Shown: positions 1 to 7,887, counted from the first letter of the stretch. The stretch is 38,367 nucleotides of DNA from Clostridiaceae bacterium (GCA_018378255.1 JAGZXV010000029.1:1-38367), one strand, 5' to 3'. The notes: generated by a model from the sequence alone, not told the origin. Made by a program: numbers and translations.

Positions 1-91
1 CTGTATCGTTTGCTTCCTCCGTTCCGGTTCCCGCCCTGGTTCTCCGTCATCCCTCCGCCCCGCTTTTCTGCGTATCTTTCTCAACCAAATC

Positions 92-364
92 TCAATTTAC
101 AAAATCAACCAGCTTCGCAGCCGCATCCTGGAGCATCAGGTAGAAAGCTTTTTCATCGGACATGGTTTTGCCCTTTCCTTCCTCAATTATTTCAATCAGC
201 TCTTTCAGATCCTGATTTTCAGGGTCTTTTTCCAACATCAGGCGGCATAGCCTCTGAGATGCTTCGATCATGCGGAGGGGGCCGTAAATTCTTGGCTCGC
301 CCTCTAATCCGGCTGCACTGGTTATCATATAGACCAGCAGTTCAAAATAATCATTCTGATTCAT
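92..364 (-). CDS. Small uncharacterised protein (DUF6092-like)
   Basis: A 90-residue acidic, helical protein of unknown function, without membrane segments or signal peptide. It begins MNQNDYFELL and contains the stretch GEPRIYGPLRMIEAS. From memory it resembles a small Firmicutes family, possibly DUF6092; I cannot confirm the name. I chose the ATG at 364 because GGAGGAAAAC lies directly before it; an upstream in-frame ATG at 394 has no such site and would lie deeper inside the neighbouring gene. The start overlaps the 3' end of the nitroreductase gene by 14 bases, so the two are probably translationally coupled in one minus-strand operon. The product may serve the nitroreductase, but nothing in the sequence says how. 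Confidence 0.7.
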   Translation of the reverse strand: MNQNDYFELLVYMITSAAGLEGEPRIYGPLRMIEASQRLCRLMLEKDPENQDLKELIEIIEEGKGKTMSDEKAFYLMLQDAAAKLVDFVN

Positions 365-887
365 TGTTTTCCTCCCATGCGTTAAAATGTACAATCTCTT
401 CCAATGATTTCCGGCGGGCGGTTCTTGGTTCGCCCTGGGGGTAGCCGATGGAGATGAGAAGTTCCAGGCGGTAATGTTCGGGTAATTTCAGCAGTTTTTT
501 GACTGCCGCTGCATTGTAGGATTTGATGGCGCAGGTGCCAAGGCCCAGTTCGACGGCTTCTAGCATGATGTTTTCCGCTGCCATGGAGGCATCCATCATG
601 CAGCCATAAATTTCTGAATTGGGAGAACCGTGTTTTAAGGCGTAATCCATATCGGAACATATGGCAAGGATTACAGGCGGCTTGCCGCTGAGTCCCGGGC
701 TGAAAAGATCCACTTTGCGTACAAGATGGGGATCGGTCAGAAAAAAGAATTTCCAGGCCTGTAAGTTGCTGGCGCTGGGGGCCAGCCTTGCTGCTTCGGC
801 CAATTTTAATAGCAGGTCATCCGAAACCGGACGGCCGTCGAATGAACGGATACTCCGTCTGAGTTTAATCGCTTCTGATACATCCAT
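351..887 (-). CDS. Nitroreductase-family flavoprotein
   Basis: A 178-residue member of the FMN-dependent nitroreductase fold, which reduces nitro compounds, quinones or other acceptors with NAD(P)H. The family signature is visible at the N terminus: RRSIRSFDGRPV (residues 10-21), the usual FMN-phosphate binding arginines, then PSASNLQAWKF (about 37-47). The middle has the typical AAENIMLEA-GLGTC helix and turn, and the C terminus has the ISIGYPQGEP motif that ends most short family members. It is a short form, with no ferredoxin domain. It starts at the ATG at 887 and is the first gene of a two-gene minus-strand unit with the small protein at 92-364. The true substrate cannot be told from sequence. 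Confidence 0.9.
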   Translation of the reverse strand: MDVSEAIKLRRSIRSFDGRPVSDDLLLKLAEAARLAPSASNLQAWKFFFLTDPHLVRKVDLFSPGLSGKPPVILAICSDMDYALKHGSPNSEIYGCMMDASMAAENIMLEAVELGLGTCAIKSYNAAAVKKLLKLPEHYRLELLISIGYPQGEPRTARRKSLEEIVHFNAWEENNESE

Positions 888-941
888 ATTCAGTTCCTTT
901 CCTGACGGCTGGATGAGTGTGTGTTCCAGTCATCATTTAAA

Positions 942-970
942 TGAATAAATAATTATTGCTGATTTTTCAA
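942..970 (-). promoter_or_regulatory. Putative promoter of the nitroreductase unit
   Basis: On the minus strand TTGAAA (970-965) and TATTCA (947-942) are separated by 17 bases, a reasonable sigma-A type spacing, about 55 bases upstream of the nitroreductase start. The -10 is imperfect, so this is a moderate call. Confidence 0.45.
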
Positions 971-1092
971 GTTATATTATAATTTAAGATAACAGATCAG
1001 GCAGAAAAGCAGACTATGATAAAGGAAAATAGCGTTTTGGCTGATACAGTTATAATTTAATCATAATAAACCTGAAAGGAGCAGCAGCCGGT

Positions 1093-2031
1093 ATGGATTA
1101 CTTTTTTATAATATTTCCCAAACTGCTGAGTTTTTTAATATTGATTTTAATGGGGTACACAGTATCTAAATTGGGAATTGTGAAGGAATGCAGTTTGTCT
1201 TCCATATCCGGGCTTTTGATTAAGCTGGTGCTGCCCTGCCTGACAGTCTCGCTTCTTTATGAGAATAAGACTACCTTTGCCGGTTTGGCTGAATATCACA
1301 GGATCGTGATTTGGCAGGTGGGTACGTATTTTCTGATGGCGGCTGTTGGAATGATATGCAGCCGTCTGGCTAAACTTCCGCCTCTTACGGCTTGTGTTCA
1401 TCAGGGGTGTATGGTGGGCGGAAATTATGGATTTGTAGTGATTCCCCTCATTATGGCATTGTTTACAAAAGCAGCCGACAGGCAGTATATTCCGGTATGT
1501 TCCGCTGTGGATACCATAGTGGTGTGGACACTGGGACTGACCCTTTTTACAAGGGGAAAGGCCGGGTCTTTTAAGGAGCTTGGGAAAAAGCTGGTAAATC
1601 CTATTTTGCTATCCATTTTATTAGCGCTGGTTATTAATTCACTGGATATTGTACTGCCGGAACCATTCGTGTATGTGATTGATTCGGTGGGGAGCGTGAG
1701 TTACAGCATGGGGCTTGTTTATCTGGGCTGTACCATTTGCTTTTTAAAAATGCCCGGCTTATCGGAGATCAGGAGTATTTCCATGATTGTAGGGACTAAG
1801 CTGATTCTCATACCGGCTGCTGTATTTTTAATATCCTCACGTTTTCTTCCGATGACGGAAAGCCTGATTTTGATGCTGATTGCAGGCGCGCCGTCGATGA
1901 CCACCTCCAGCATGATTGCAAAGCAATACGGGCTGGATGAGGGGTATGCTTCTACAGCGGTATTTGTTACTACCATAAGCTGTATGGGCACCATTCCACT
2001 GGTTTTTCTTATTACATCGTGGATCAGATAG
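1093..2031 (+). CDS. AEC-family (auxin efflux carrier-like) transporter
   Basis: A 312-residue integral membrane protein with about ten hydrophobic segments. It opens with the AEC/Mem_trans pattern (PKLLSFLILILMGYTVSKLGIVKE), in which a first helix is followed by a short loop and the region SISGLLIKLVLPCL. Mid-protein GNYGFVVIPL and the C-terminal GAPSMTTSSMIAKQYG stretch (about residues 263-280) are typical of bacterial AEC permeases such as MdcF- or YfdV-like proteins, which move organic acids or amino-acid-like solutes. AAGGAG lies upstream of the ATG. It is transcribed away from the nitroreductase unit and has its own terminator, so it is probably monocistronic. The substrate is unknown. 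Confidence 0.85.
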   Translation: MDYFFIIFPKLLSFLILILMGYTVSKLGIVKECSLSSISGLLIKLVLPCLTVSLLYENKTTFAGLAEYHRIVIWQVGTYFLMAAVGMICSRLAKLPPLTACVHQGCMVGGNYGFVVIPLIMALFTKAADRQYIPVCSAVDTIVVWTLGLTLFTRGKAGSFKELGKKLVNPILLSILLALVINSLDIVLPEPFVYVIDSVGSVSYSMGLVYLGCTICFLKMPGLSEIRSISMIVGTKLILIPAAVFLISSRFLPMTESLILMLIAGAPSMTTSSMIAKQYGLDEGYASTAVFVTTISCMGTIPLVFLITSWIR

Positions 2032-2036
2032 AGGAA

Positions 2037-2076
2037 AAGGCCGGCGCAATAAGAAAATTATGCGGCGGCCTTTTTA
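2037..2076 (+). terminator. Rho-independent terminator after the AEC transporter
   Basis: AAAAGGCCGGCGCA and TGCGGCGGCCTTTTT form a 13-base-pair stem with one mismatch and an AT-rich loop, followed by a T run, starting a few bases after the AEC stop codon. The A run on the left side means it could also stop minus-strand transcription from the OPT gene at 2098. Confidence 0.85.
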
Positions 2077-2097
2077 TGTGGTAATATAATGTGTTTG

Positions 2098-3771
2098 TTA
2101 CTTCTTCTTCGCCAATCCCAGCGTAGCGGTAAAGAAACTGTATACCGCGGCTCCGGCCAAAGCACCGGCACCCAGAATGTTGAGGATCTGCTCATTCGCT
2201 TTATTGCGTTTAACGGCGATATAACGGATGATAAGACCTACGATAATGGTAACACCGTTCATGGTGGTTCCTACGAGCAAACCGGTTGCAAACAGAATAC
2301 CAATCTGTCTGTTTCCGCCTATCAACTGAATGATGGCGCCTGGAATTGCCCAGATGAGAAGCCATTTGGCAACTTCGCTGTTGGTTCCGGCATCAATAGT
2401 GGTAGCAAATGTTTTGCTGACAGGGGCAAATAAGCCCTGGTCAAAATACTTGGTAGCCAGGAATGCAACCATGAGGAATGCGATGATAAATGACATCATT
2501 TCACAGTAATACTGCTGTTTTCTTCCCTCTTTTTCCAGTTCCGGATATTCGCCTGAACCTCTCAGAATATATCCGCATTTTAAATCATATGCCATATCGG
2601 AGAAAACAGGTCCCGTAGCGGATGTAAAACCAACCAATACTGCTAATGCTAAAGGCGGGAAGCCTAAAAGCATACCAACAATAAGGAAGATAAGGGCTGT
2701 TGCAAATCCCGGGAACCATCCGGAATACATGGCGGAAATACCAACGATTAATTCTGATGCAAGTGCAGCAAATGCCGAGAAAATCAGCCAGACAATGAAC
2801 ATTCCTACGCTCATATCCGATATAATACCACAGATAACGGCCAGAAGAAGGGCTACTGCCATGTAAGCGACAAAACCAAAGCCCAATGTTTTCTTTAAAA
2901 CCTTCATGCTGCTTGTAAATTTACCTGCGGCAGTGTCTTCATTGCCGCTTTTCTTGAACAGCATGCGTGCGCACTGAAGAAGGGATACGGCGCCTGCGCC
3001 GATCATAACTCCATGCGGCATGTAGTTAATCATTGCGTAATCACTGAATACAAAGTCGGAGCCGAAAAGATTGCTGGCCAGAGTTGCCGTATGCCCAAAC
3101 AGGGAAAGGGCAATACCGTTTGTCTTGATAACTCCGATAATGATAGAACCAACGCCAAGGGCTAACATGGCGAAGAAATCACCAAACCAGGAAACTCCAA
3201 GAAGATCTGTTGGAATTCCGGCTATCTTTCCAACCCAGCCGATTGCAATACCGACGATTAATAGAAATGCTTTCCGTCCTTTTTCTACAACTGCAAGAAT
3301 GGACTGGGCAGCAGCTACGCCGGGAGGCCATGCTCCCTCTGCGGGATACATCTCAGAGTCAAATGTTTTGTAAAGGATCGTAGCATCGATACAGGTAGCT
3401 AAGAATACACCGATCAGCATAGGAAACATCAATTCGGGTTTTCCCATAACTACGGGGATACCGATTGGAAGAATCAGACAGTTAGCAGCAGAGAATGTTG
3501 CGCCGGAAATTGCGGTTTGAATCAGGTTCTGCCTATGTACGCTTCTGTATTTTTTAAGAATCGTAATCGGTATTCTGGAAATCAGGATTGCGAACAGGGC
3601 GCCTACAATCGATGTATTAGGAGTAACGCCGGTTCTTACAATCAATTCCAAGCCAATAATGGCGCCAAGCGCGCACATAACCACGTTAAGGACTAATACG
3701 GTAGGTTCATACGCTTTTGGATGTTCTGATGCAGGAATAATCAGTTCCTGGGGAATTTTTTCTTTCTCCAT
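2098..3771 (-). CDS. OPT/YSL-family oligopeptide transporter
   Basis: A 557-residue polytopic membrane protein with about 12-14 hydrophobic segments. It matches the OPT (oligopeptide transporter) superfamily, proton-coupled importers of small peptides, modified peptides or metal chelates. Family-like features are the N-terminal YEPTVLVLNVV, the RQNLIQTAISGATFSAAN region (about residues 80-97), the AEGAWPPGVAAA loop and repeated glycine-rich helices such as GVMIGAGAVSLLQC. The start at 3771 follows AGGAGAG. The gene is divergent from the DUF1177-AroM-peptidase-racemase operon at 3996, with about 220 bases between them, so it probably supplies that operon's substrate. The bacterial OPT group next to peptidase genes is generally believed to carry short peptides; the exact cargo here is an inference. 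Confidence 0.88.
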   Translation of the reverse strand: MEKEKIPQELIIPASEHPKAYEPTVLVLNVVMCALGAIIGLELIVRTGVTPNTSIVGALFAILISRIPITILKKYRSVHRQNLIQTAISGATFSAANCLILPIGIPVVMGKPELMFPMLIGVFLATCIDATILYKTFDSEMYPAEGAWPPGVAAAQSILAVVEKGRKAFLLIVGIAIGWVGKIAGIPTDLLGVSWFGDFFAMLALGVGSIIIGVIKTNGIALSLFGHTATLASNLFGSDFVFSDYAMINYMPHGVMIGAGAVSLLQCARMLFKKSGNEDTAAGKFTSSMKVLKKTLGFGFVAYMAVALLLAVICGIISDMSVGMFIVWLIFSAFAALASELIVGISAMYSGWFPGFATALIFLIVGMLLGFPPLALAVLVGFTSATGPVFSDMAYDLKCGYILRGSGEYPELEKEGRKQQYYCEMMSFIIAFLMVAFLATKYFDQGLFAPVSKTFATTIDAGTNSEVAKWLLIWAIPGAIIQLIGGNRQIGILFATGLLVGTTMNGVTIIVGLIIRYIAVKRNKANEQILNILGAGALAGAAVYSFFTATLGLAKKK

Positions 3772-3803
3772 ATTTCACTCTCCTTTAGAATAATATTAAG
3801 AAA

Positions 3804-3830
3804 GATGACCATATTTTAGCTATGGTCATC
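3804..3830 (-). promoter_or_regulatory. Inverted repeat in the OPT 5' leader
   Basis: GATGACCATA and TATGGTCATC are perfect 10-base arms around a 7-base loop, 33 bases upstream of the OPT start. Read on the minus strand the hairpin is followed by TTTCTT, so it could act as an attenuator in the leader or as an operator. I cannot distinguish these. Confidence 0.55.
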
Positions 3831-3912
3831 CATATCTTTATAAAGATTTTATACAAAAAGTAAAAAAAAGTCAAATAAAATAAAAATTTTATAAAAACCC
3901 GAACAAAATAGA

Positions 3913-3941
3913 TTGCATATAGGATGAGATTTTTATATAAT
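3913..3941 (+). promoter_or_regulatory. Promoter of the DUF1177-AroM operon
   Basis: TTGCAT (3913-3918), a 17-base spacer and TATAAT (3936-3941) give a good sigma-A promoter about 55 bases before the DUF1177 start. The surrounding region is very AT-rich. Confidence 0.65.
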
Positions 3942-3995
3942 TTAGATAAAACTGACAAACAATGTAAATAAATTGACAAAGACGGAGGTAATGAG

Positions 3996-4937
3996 ATGTT
4001 GATTAAACAAGTGATTGAAACCTTTGATGTATTAGACAGCAGTACGGTTACTGGAAAAGATGTGGAGAATTACCTGAAGAAGATTAAGCCGGATGCCAAT
4101 ATTGAAGTATATGAATTAAAGGGACCGAAAGGCAGCACAGATATGGTAAAGGTTCGGATTCCCGGACTGCATGGAAAATCCTCAGGCGGCAGCGCGCCAA
4201 CGATTGGTATTCTGGGACGTCTCGGAGGAATTGGAGCCCGGCCGGAAATGATTGGATTTGTATCAGACGGCGACGGCGCTCTGGCAGCGGTCAGTGTGGC
4301 GGCTAAATTGCTGGATATGCAGATGAAGGGGGATTTCCTGGAGGGGGATGTATTTGTTTCCACACAGATTTGTCCTCATGCCCCTACTGCACCTCACTTC
4401 CCGGTTCCATTTATGGGATCGCCGGTTGAGATGTCACAGGTGAATAAGGAAGAGGTTTCACCTGAGCTGGACGCAATTCTTTCTGTAGATACAACAAAAG
4501 GGAACAGAGTGATCAATACCAGAGGATTTGCGATTTCTCCAACTGTAAAAGAAGGCTATATACTGAAAACTTCAGAAGATCTGCTGGAGCAGATGCAGAT
4601 TACCACGGGCCGCCTTCCGTATGTATTTCCGCTGGCAACCCAGGATATTACGCCTTATGGCAATGACGTTCATCATTTAAACAGCATCCTTCAGCCGGCA
4701 ACAGCCACTAACGCGCCGGTAGTGGGCGTTGCGCTGACAACAGAGGTTATGGTTCCGGGCTGCGCGACAGGAGCCAGCCATTTTGTAGATGTGGAAGAGG
4801 CGTCCCGGTTCATGCTTGAAGTTGCAAAGTATTTTGGTAAGGGAACACTTAAATTCTATGATGAAGATGAATATGCGCTGATAAAGAAACTGTATGGCCC
4901 TATGAATCATCTTCAGACACTGGGCAATAAAGATTGA
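3996..4937 (+). CDS. DUF1177-family protein
   Basis: A 313-residue soluble protein that I recognise as the DUF1177 family, whose biochemical role is not established. It has no signal peptide or membrane segment. Visible conserved-looking features are glycine-rich stretches (GILGRLGGIGARPEMIGFVSDGDGA, about residues 70-95), a histidine-rich turn QICPHAPTAPHF (about 125-136), SVDTTKGNRVINTRGFAISP, and NDVHHLNSILQP with a His pair. The histidines and acidic residues could bind a metal, but this is an inference. A strong GACGGAGG precedes the ATG. It is the first gene of a four-gene operon with AroM, an M29-type peptidase and a racemase-like protein, divergent from an OPT transporter, so a role in processing an imported peptide-like compound is likely. 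Confidence 0.82.
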   Translation: MLIKQVIETFDVLDSSTVTGKDVENYLKKIKPDANIEVYELKGPKGSTDMVKVRIPGLHGKSSGGSAPTIGILGRLGGIGARPEMIGFVSDGDGALAAVSVAAKLLDMQMKGDFLEGDVFVSTQICPHAPTAPHFPVPFMGSPVEMSQVNKEEVSPELDAILSVDTTKGNRVINTRGFAISPTVKEGYILKTSEDLLEQMQITTGRLPYVFPLATQDITPYGNDVHHLNSILQPATATNAPVVGVALTTEVMVPGCATGASHFVDVEEASRFMLEVAKYFGKGTLKFYDEDEYALIKKLYGPMNHLQTLGNKD

Positions 4938-4956
4938 TGATAAGGAGGTACCGGAT

Positions 4957-5631
4957 ATGAAGATTGGTGCGGTGACCATCGGACAAGCTCCGAGAGTTGA
5001 TGTAACAGTGGATATCATGGATATCTTTAACGGAAAGATCGAACTGCTTCAGAGAGGCGGTCTGGACGGCCTGACAAAGGAGCAGATTGCGGAGTTTAAG
5101 CCGGAGGAGGGGGATTATGTGCTGGTTTCCAGACTTACGGACGGCACATCCATGACATTCGCGGAACGGTATATTCTGCCCAGACTTCAGGAGTGTATCA
5201 ATGAACTGGAAGCGGAAGGGGTGCGGCTGATCATGTTTTTCTGCACCGGAGATTTTCCCGACAGCCTGACGGCCAATGTTCCTCTTGTCTATCCATGTAA
5301 TATTTTAAATAAAGTTGTTCCGCTTTTGACAAAAGATTCCAATATTGTGACCGTCACCCCGTCACCCCTTCAGGTGGAACAGTGTGAGAAAAAGTGGTCG
5401 GAATATGTAAAGAGTGTAAAAGCCATTCCGGCATCTCCATATGGGCCCTGGGAGGACCTGGAACGGGCGGCAAAAGAGATTAAGGAAATGGAAGCAGATT
5501 TGGTGGTTCTGGATTGTATAGGATTTACCCAGGAGATGAAGAATATGTTTGCCAGGGAAACCGGAAAATTGGTGGTTCTTCCCAGAACTCTTCTGGCGAG
5601 AGTTATTTCAGAATTAACGGATGTGGAATAG
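4957..5631 (+). CDS. AroM-family protein
   Basis: A 224-residue protein resembling Escherichia coli AroM, a protein of unknown function encoded beside aroL. The N terminus MKIGAVTIGQAPR, the central LIMFFCTGDF and LVVLDCIGFTQEM near residue 187 match the family. The two cysteines (C96 and C187), each followed by a small Gly/Thr-Gly turn, are placed like the catalytic cysteine pair of the Asp/Glu racemase superfamily; that AroM shares this fold is an inference. The start follows AAGGAGG, 19 bases after DUF1177 ends, and the peptidase gene begins 10 bases after its stop. Unlike in E. coli there is no shikimate gene nearby, so the gene name says nothing about function here. Confidence 0.87.
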   Translation: MKIGAVTIGQAPRVDVTVDIMDIFNGKIELLQRGGLDGLTKEQIAEFKPEEGDYVLVSRLTDGTSMTFAERYILPRLQECINELEAEGVRLIMFFCTGDFPDSLTANVPLVYPCNILNKVVPLLTKDSNIVTVTPSPLQVEQCEKKWSEYVKSVKAIPASPYGPWEDLERAAKEIKEMEADLVVLDCIGFTQEMKNMFARETGKLVVLPRTLLARVISELTDVE

Positions 5632-5641
5632 GAGCATTATA

Positions 5642-6583
5642 ATGAATTTAATCGAAATATCTAAAAGAATCCTGACCTCATGCCTGGATGCAAAGCCGGG
5701 CGAGGAGGTGTTTATTGTAACTGATGACACGCGGGTGCCAATTGCTGAGGCGCTGTATGAAGGGGCAAAAGAGCTGGGCTGCGAAGCCATGATGACAATT
5801 ATGAAGGAGCGGGAACTGAACGGACAGGAACCGCCGAAAGCGATTGCAGAAGCTATGAAAGCTGCTGATATTGTGATCTGTCCGACTGCCAAGTCACTGA
5901 CCCATACCAATGCCAGAATCAATGCAGCCAAAGAGGGAACCAGAGTTGCCACCATGCCGGGCATCACGGAAGCCATGTTTGGCGCCGGGGCCATGACTGC
6001 CGATTATAATGAAGTGGAAAAGCTGACAGCCAGAATTACGGATCTTTTGACTGAGTGCAGCACAGCCCGTATTGAAAAAGACGGCTGTGTGCTGAATTTG
6101 AAGCTGGAAGGGCGTAACGGCATTCCAAGCCCGGGAATCTACAGGAAACCGGGACAATGCGGCAACCTGCCTTCCGGCGAGGCATATATAGCGCCTTTGG
6201 AAGACGGAGTGGATGGGGAGATGATTATTGACGGTTCCATGGTGGGCATCGGAAAGCTGGAATCTCCTCTTCATGTTGTGATTGAAAAGGGTAAACTGAA
6301 AAAGGTCAGCGGGCAATACTGTGAAAAACTGGATATACTGCTGGCGAATGAAAGGAATGCCACAGTCGGGGAACTGGGAATCGGAACCAATGAGGCTGCG
6401 GTTTTAAACGGCATCATTCTTGAAGATGAGAAGGTGTATGGAACTGTCCATATCGCATTTGGAACCAATACTTCATTTGGGGGAGTGAACAAAGCAGACT
6501 GCCATATGGATGGAATTATACTGAATCCTACTCTTTATTTTGACGATAAACTGATTATAGATAAGGGAAAATTTGTAGTTTAG
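5642..6583 (+). CDS. M29-type metallo-aminopeptidase (short form) or NicX-like enzyme
   Basis: A 313-residue protein with the complete metal-ligand set of the M29 (thermophilic aminopeptidase AmpS/PepS) fold: E180 in PSGEAYIAP, E244 in VGELGIGTNE, H270 in HIAFGTNTSFGG, and H288 with D290 in CHMDG. It is about 100 residues shorter than classical M29 aminopeptidases (around 410), losing N-terminal sequence. The same short architecture occurs in 2,5-dihydroxypyridine dioxygenase (NicX), so peptide hydrolysis is likely but not certain. I chose the ATG at 5642 (GGAG eight bases before it) over an upstream ATG at 5621 that overlaps aroM and lacks a ribosome site. It is third in the DUF1177-AroM operon opposite an OPT peptide importer. 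Confidence 0.85.
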   Translation: MNLIEISKRILTSCLDAKPGEEVFIVTDDTRVPIAEALYEGAKELGCEAMMTIMKERELNGQEPPKAIAEAMKAADIVICPTAKSLTHTNARINAAKEGTRVATMPGITEAMFGAGAMTADYNEVEKLTARITDLLTECSTARIEKDGCVLNLKLEGRNGIPSPGIYRKPGQCGNLPSGEAYIAPLEDGVDGEMIIDGSMVGIGKLESPLHVVIEKGKLKKVSGQYCEKLDILLANERNATVGELGIGTNEAAVLNGIILEDEKVYGTVHIAFGTNTSFGGVNKADCHMDGIILNPTLYFDDKLIIDKGKFVV

Positions 6584-6614
6584 TCGAAAGCGGATAGGGG
6601 AAGGGAGTGTGGCA

Positions 6615-7268
6615 ATGGACGGTAAATTCAGAGTTGGGGTGATCCGGGTTTTAACATCGGATGACCAGGATTTTGTAGATATGCACGGAAGGATTATTGA
6701 GGAACATTTTCCGGGCATCGAGTGTATTTCAAAGTGCATTCCGGATCAGCCGGAGGGGATACACAGCCATGAACTGGAACGGATTGCAGTACCAAAGATC
6801 GTGGAAACTGCAAAGTCATTTGAAAATGTGGACATGATCATTGTAAGCTGTGCGGATGATCCGGGTGTGGCGGAGATCAGGGAAGCGATTCCGGGAATTC
6901 CTGTTACAGGCGGCGGTGAGACAACGGTTGCTCTGGCGATGAAATATGGACAGAAAATTGCGATCCTTGGTATCGTCGATTATGCTCCGAAAGCTTATCT
7001 CAGGATGATTCCTGATAAGCTGATAGCGGTTGGAAAGCCGGATGGCGTGGAGAGTACGCTGGATTTGATGACGCCGGAAGGAAGGGCCAGCTGCCTTAAA
7101 AAGGCACGGGAACTGAAGGAGATGGGAGCGGAAGTAATCGCTCTTGGATGTACTGGTCTGACGACCATTGGGATTGCGAAGGAGATTGAAGAAGAGGTTC
7201 ATATACCGGTGATTGATCCGGTGCTGGCGGAAGGAGTTTTTGCTTATTTTGAATCGATTCGCAGGTAG
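6615..7268 (+). CDS. Aspartate/glutamate/hydantoin racemase-family protein
   Basis: A 217-residue protein of the Asp/Glu racemase superfamily, which epimerises amino acids or hydantoins without cofactor using two cysteines. Both are present: C79 in IIVSCADDPGV and C179 in ALGCTGLTT, each in a typical beta-strand-turn context. The GGGETTVALA and KIAILGIVD segments lie between them, as expected. The ATG at 6615 is preferred because GGGAG lies about eight bases upstream, while an in-frame GTG at 6609 is too close to it. It is the last gene of the operon, 31 bases after the peptidase, and a strong terminator follows. In context it may interconvert D- and L-forms of an amino acid released from the imported peptide. 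Confidence 0.87.
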   Translation: MDGKFRVGVIRVLTSDDQDFVDMHGRIIEEHFPGIECISKCIPDQPEGIHSHELERIAVPKIVETAKSFENVDMIIVSCADDPGVAEIREAIPGIPVTGGGETTVALAMKYGQKIAILGIVDYAPKAYLRMIPDKLIAVGKPDGVESTLDLMTPEGRASCLKKARELKEMGAEVIALGCTGLTTIGIAKEIEEEVHIPVIDPVLAEGVFAYFESIRR

Positions 7269-7282
7269 GGGGATATGGAAAG

Positions 7283-7319
7283 AAAAACCGAACGGCAAGT
7301 TAAAGGCCGTTCGGTTTTT
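7283..7319. terminator. Bidirectional terminator between racemase and zinc-ribbon genes
   Basis: AAAAACCGAACGGC and GCCGTTCGGTTTTT form a perfect 14-base-pair stem around a 9-base loop. A/T runs on both sides let it end the plus-strand operon and also the minus-strand gene whose stop is at 7335. Confidence 0.93.
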
Positions 7320-7334
7320 CTGTATTTTCAATTA

Positions 7335-7739
7335 TTATAGATCAAGTCTTTCATTAATATTGTGCAGAAGAGTGATTATTTCACTGAACCCCAAAAGTAA
7401 AACTCCTATTGCAACAGAATTAATAATGATAAGCAGGCCGGATAGAAAACTATGGAATATGACACCGACGCAAAGACCGGAAATTATACCAAAATATAAT
7501 GTGACCATACCTAATATATTAACTGCTAAAGCAGTAGAATTCTTTTTAAAGTCTCTTTTCTTTTTCAACCGGTATGTAAAAAAATCATTCAGCTGGTTAA
7601 GCACCTGGGTTTCAAGTTCTTGTTTAGTCGTTATTTCAGGATCCGCTTGTATTACTGATTCCTGCTGTAAATGATGGCCGCAGTTTTTACAAAATTTGCT
7701 GTTAACCGGGTTTTCGGTATTACAATTTGGACAGTTCAT
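7335..7739 (-). CDS. Zinc-ribbon membrane protein
   Basis: A 134-residue protein that begins with a zinc-ribbon of the type CPNCNTENPVNSKFCKNC; the ligands C3, C6, C17 and C20 are all present. A charged, helix-prone linker (about residues 30-68) leads to two hydrophobic segments (about 70-92 and 96-118) and a short tail, LHNINERLDL. The architecture suggests a membrane-anchored protein with a cytoplasmic zinc-ribbon. I do not recognise a specific family beyond the generic zinc-ribbon group, and the role is unknown. It stands alone between an operon that ends in a shared terminator and the phosphate transporter, and has its own promoter. Confidence 0.85.
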   Translation of the reverse strand: MNCPNCNTENPVNSKFCKNCGHHLQQESVIQADPEITTKQELETQVLNQLNDFFTYRLKKKRDFKKNSTALAVNILGMVTLYFGIISGLCVGVIFHSFLSGLLIIINSVAIGVLLLGFSEIITLLHNINERLDL

Positions 7740-7772
7740 GTAAATTCCCCCTTCTTTTATATTCTATTAAAA

Positions 7773-7801
7773 ATAATATCATAAAAAATGGTTTGTTACA
7801 A
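7773..7801 (-). promoter_or_regulatory. Promoter of the zinc-ribbon gene
   Basis: On the minus strand TTGTAA (7801-7796), 17 bases and TATTAT (7778-7773) lie about 35 bases before the start at 7739, which is preceded by AAGGGGGAA. Confidence 0.6.
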
Positions 7802-7853
7802 ATCCGGGATATGTGGAAGTACTGACTGAAACAATAAATAAAATTGAGGACAG

Positions 7854-7887
7854 ACCGGGCGAGGAAGGCATTTCCCCTCCCGGTTTT
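7854..7887. terminator. Orphan terminator-like hairpin
   Basis: ACCGGG (7854-7859) and CCCGGT (7879-7884) pair, with extra G-C pairs inside, followed by TTT. It lies in the 279-base gap between the divergent zinc-ribbon and phosphate-transporter genes, where no gene needs a terminator. It may end a short transcript or be a relic. Confidence 0.45.

Noticed and set aside
10..444. Plus-strand open frame across the window start
   Set aside because: It lies antisense to the small protein and nitroreductase genes, has no ribosome site and a low-complexity, Pro/Ser-rich composition typical of a shadow frame.
3967..3985. TTGACA next to the DUF1177 start as a -35 box
   Set aside because: It lies only about 20 bases before the start and overlaps the ribosome site region. 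The TTGCAT/TATAAT pair upstream is better placed.
4957..5631. Shikimate-pathway role for aroM
   Set aside because: The name comes from its E. coli neighbour aroL. No aromatic biosynthesis gene is present here.
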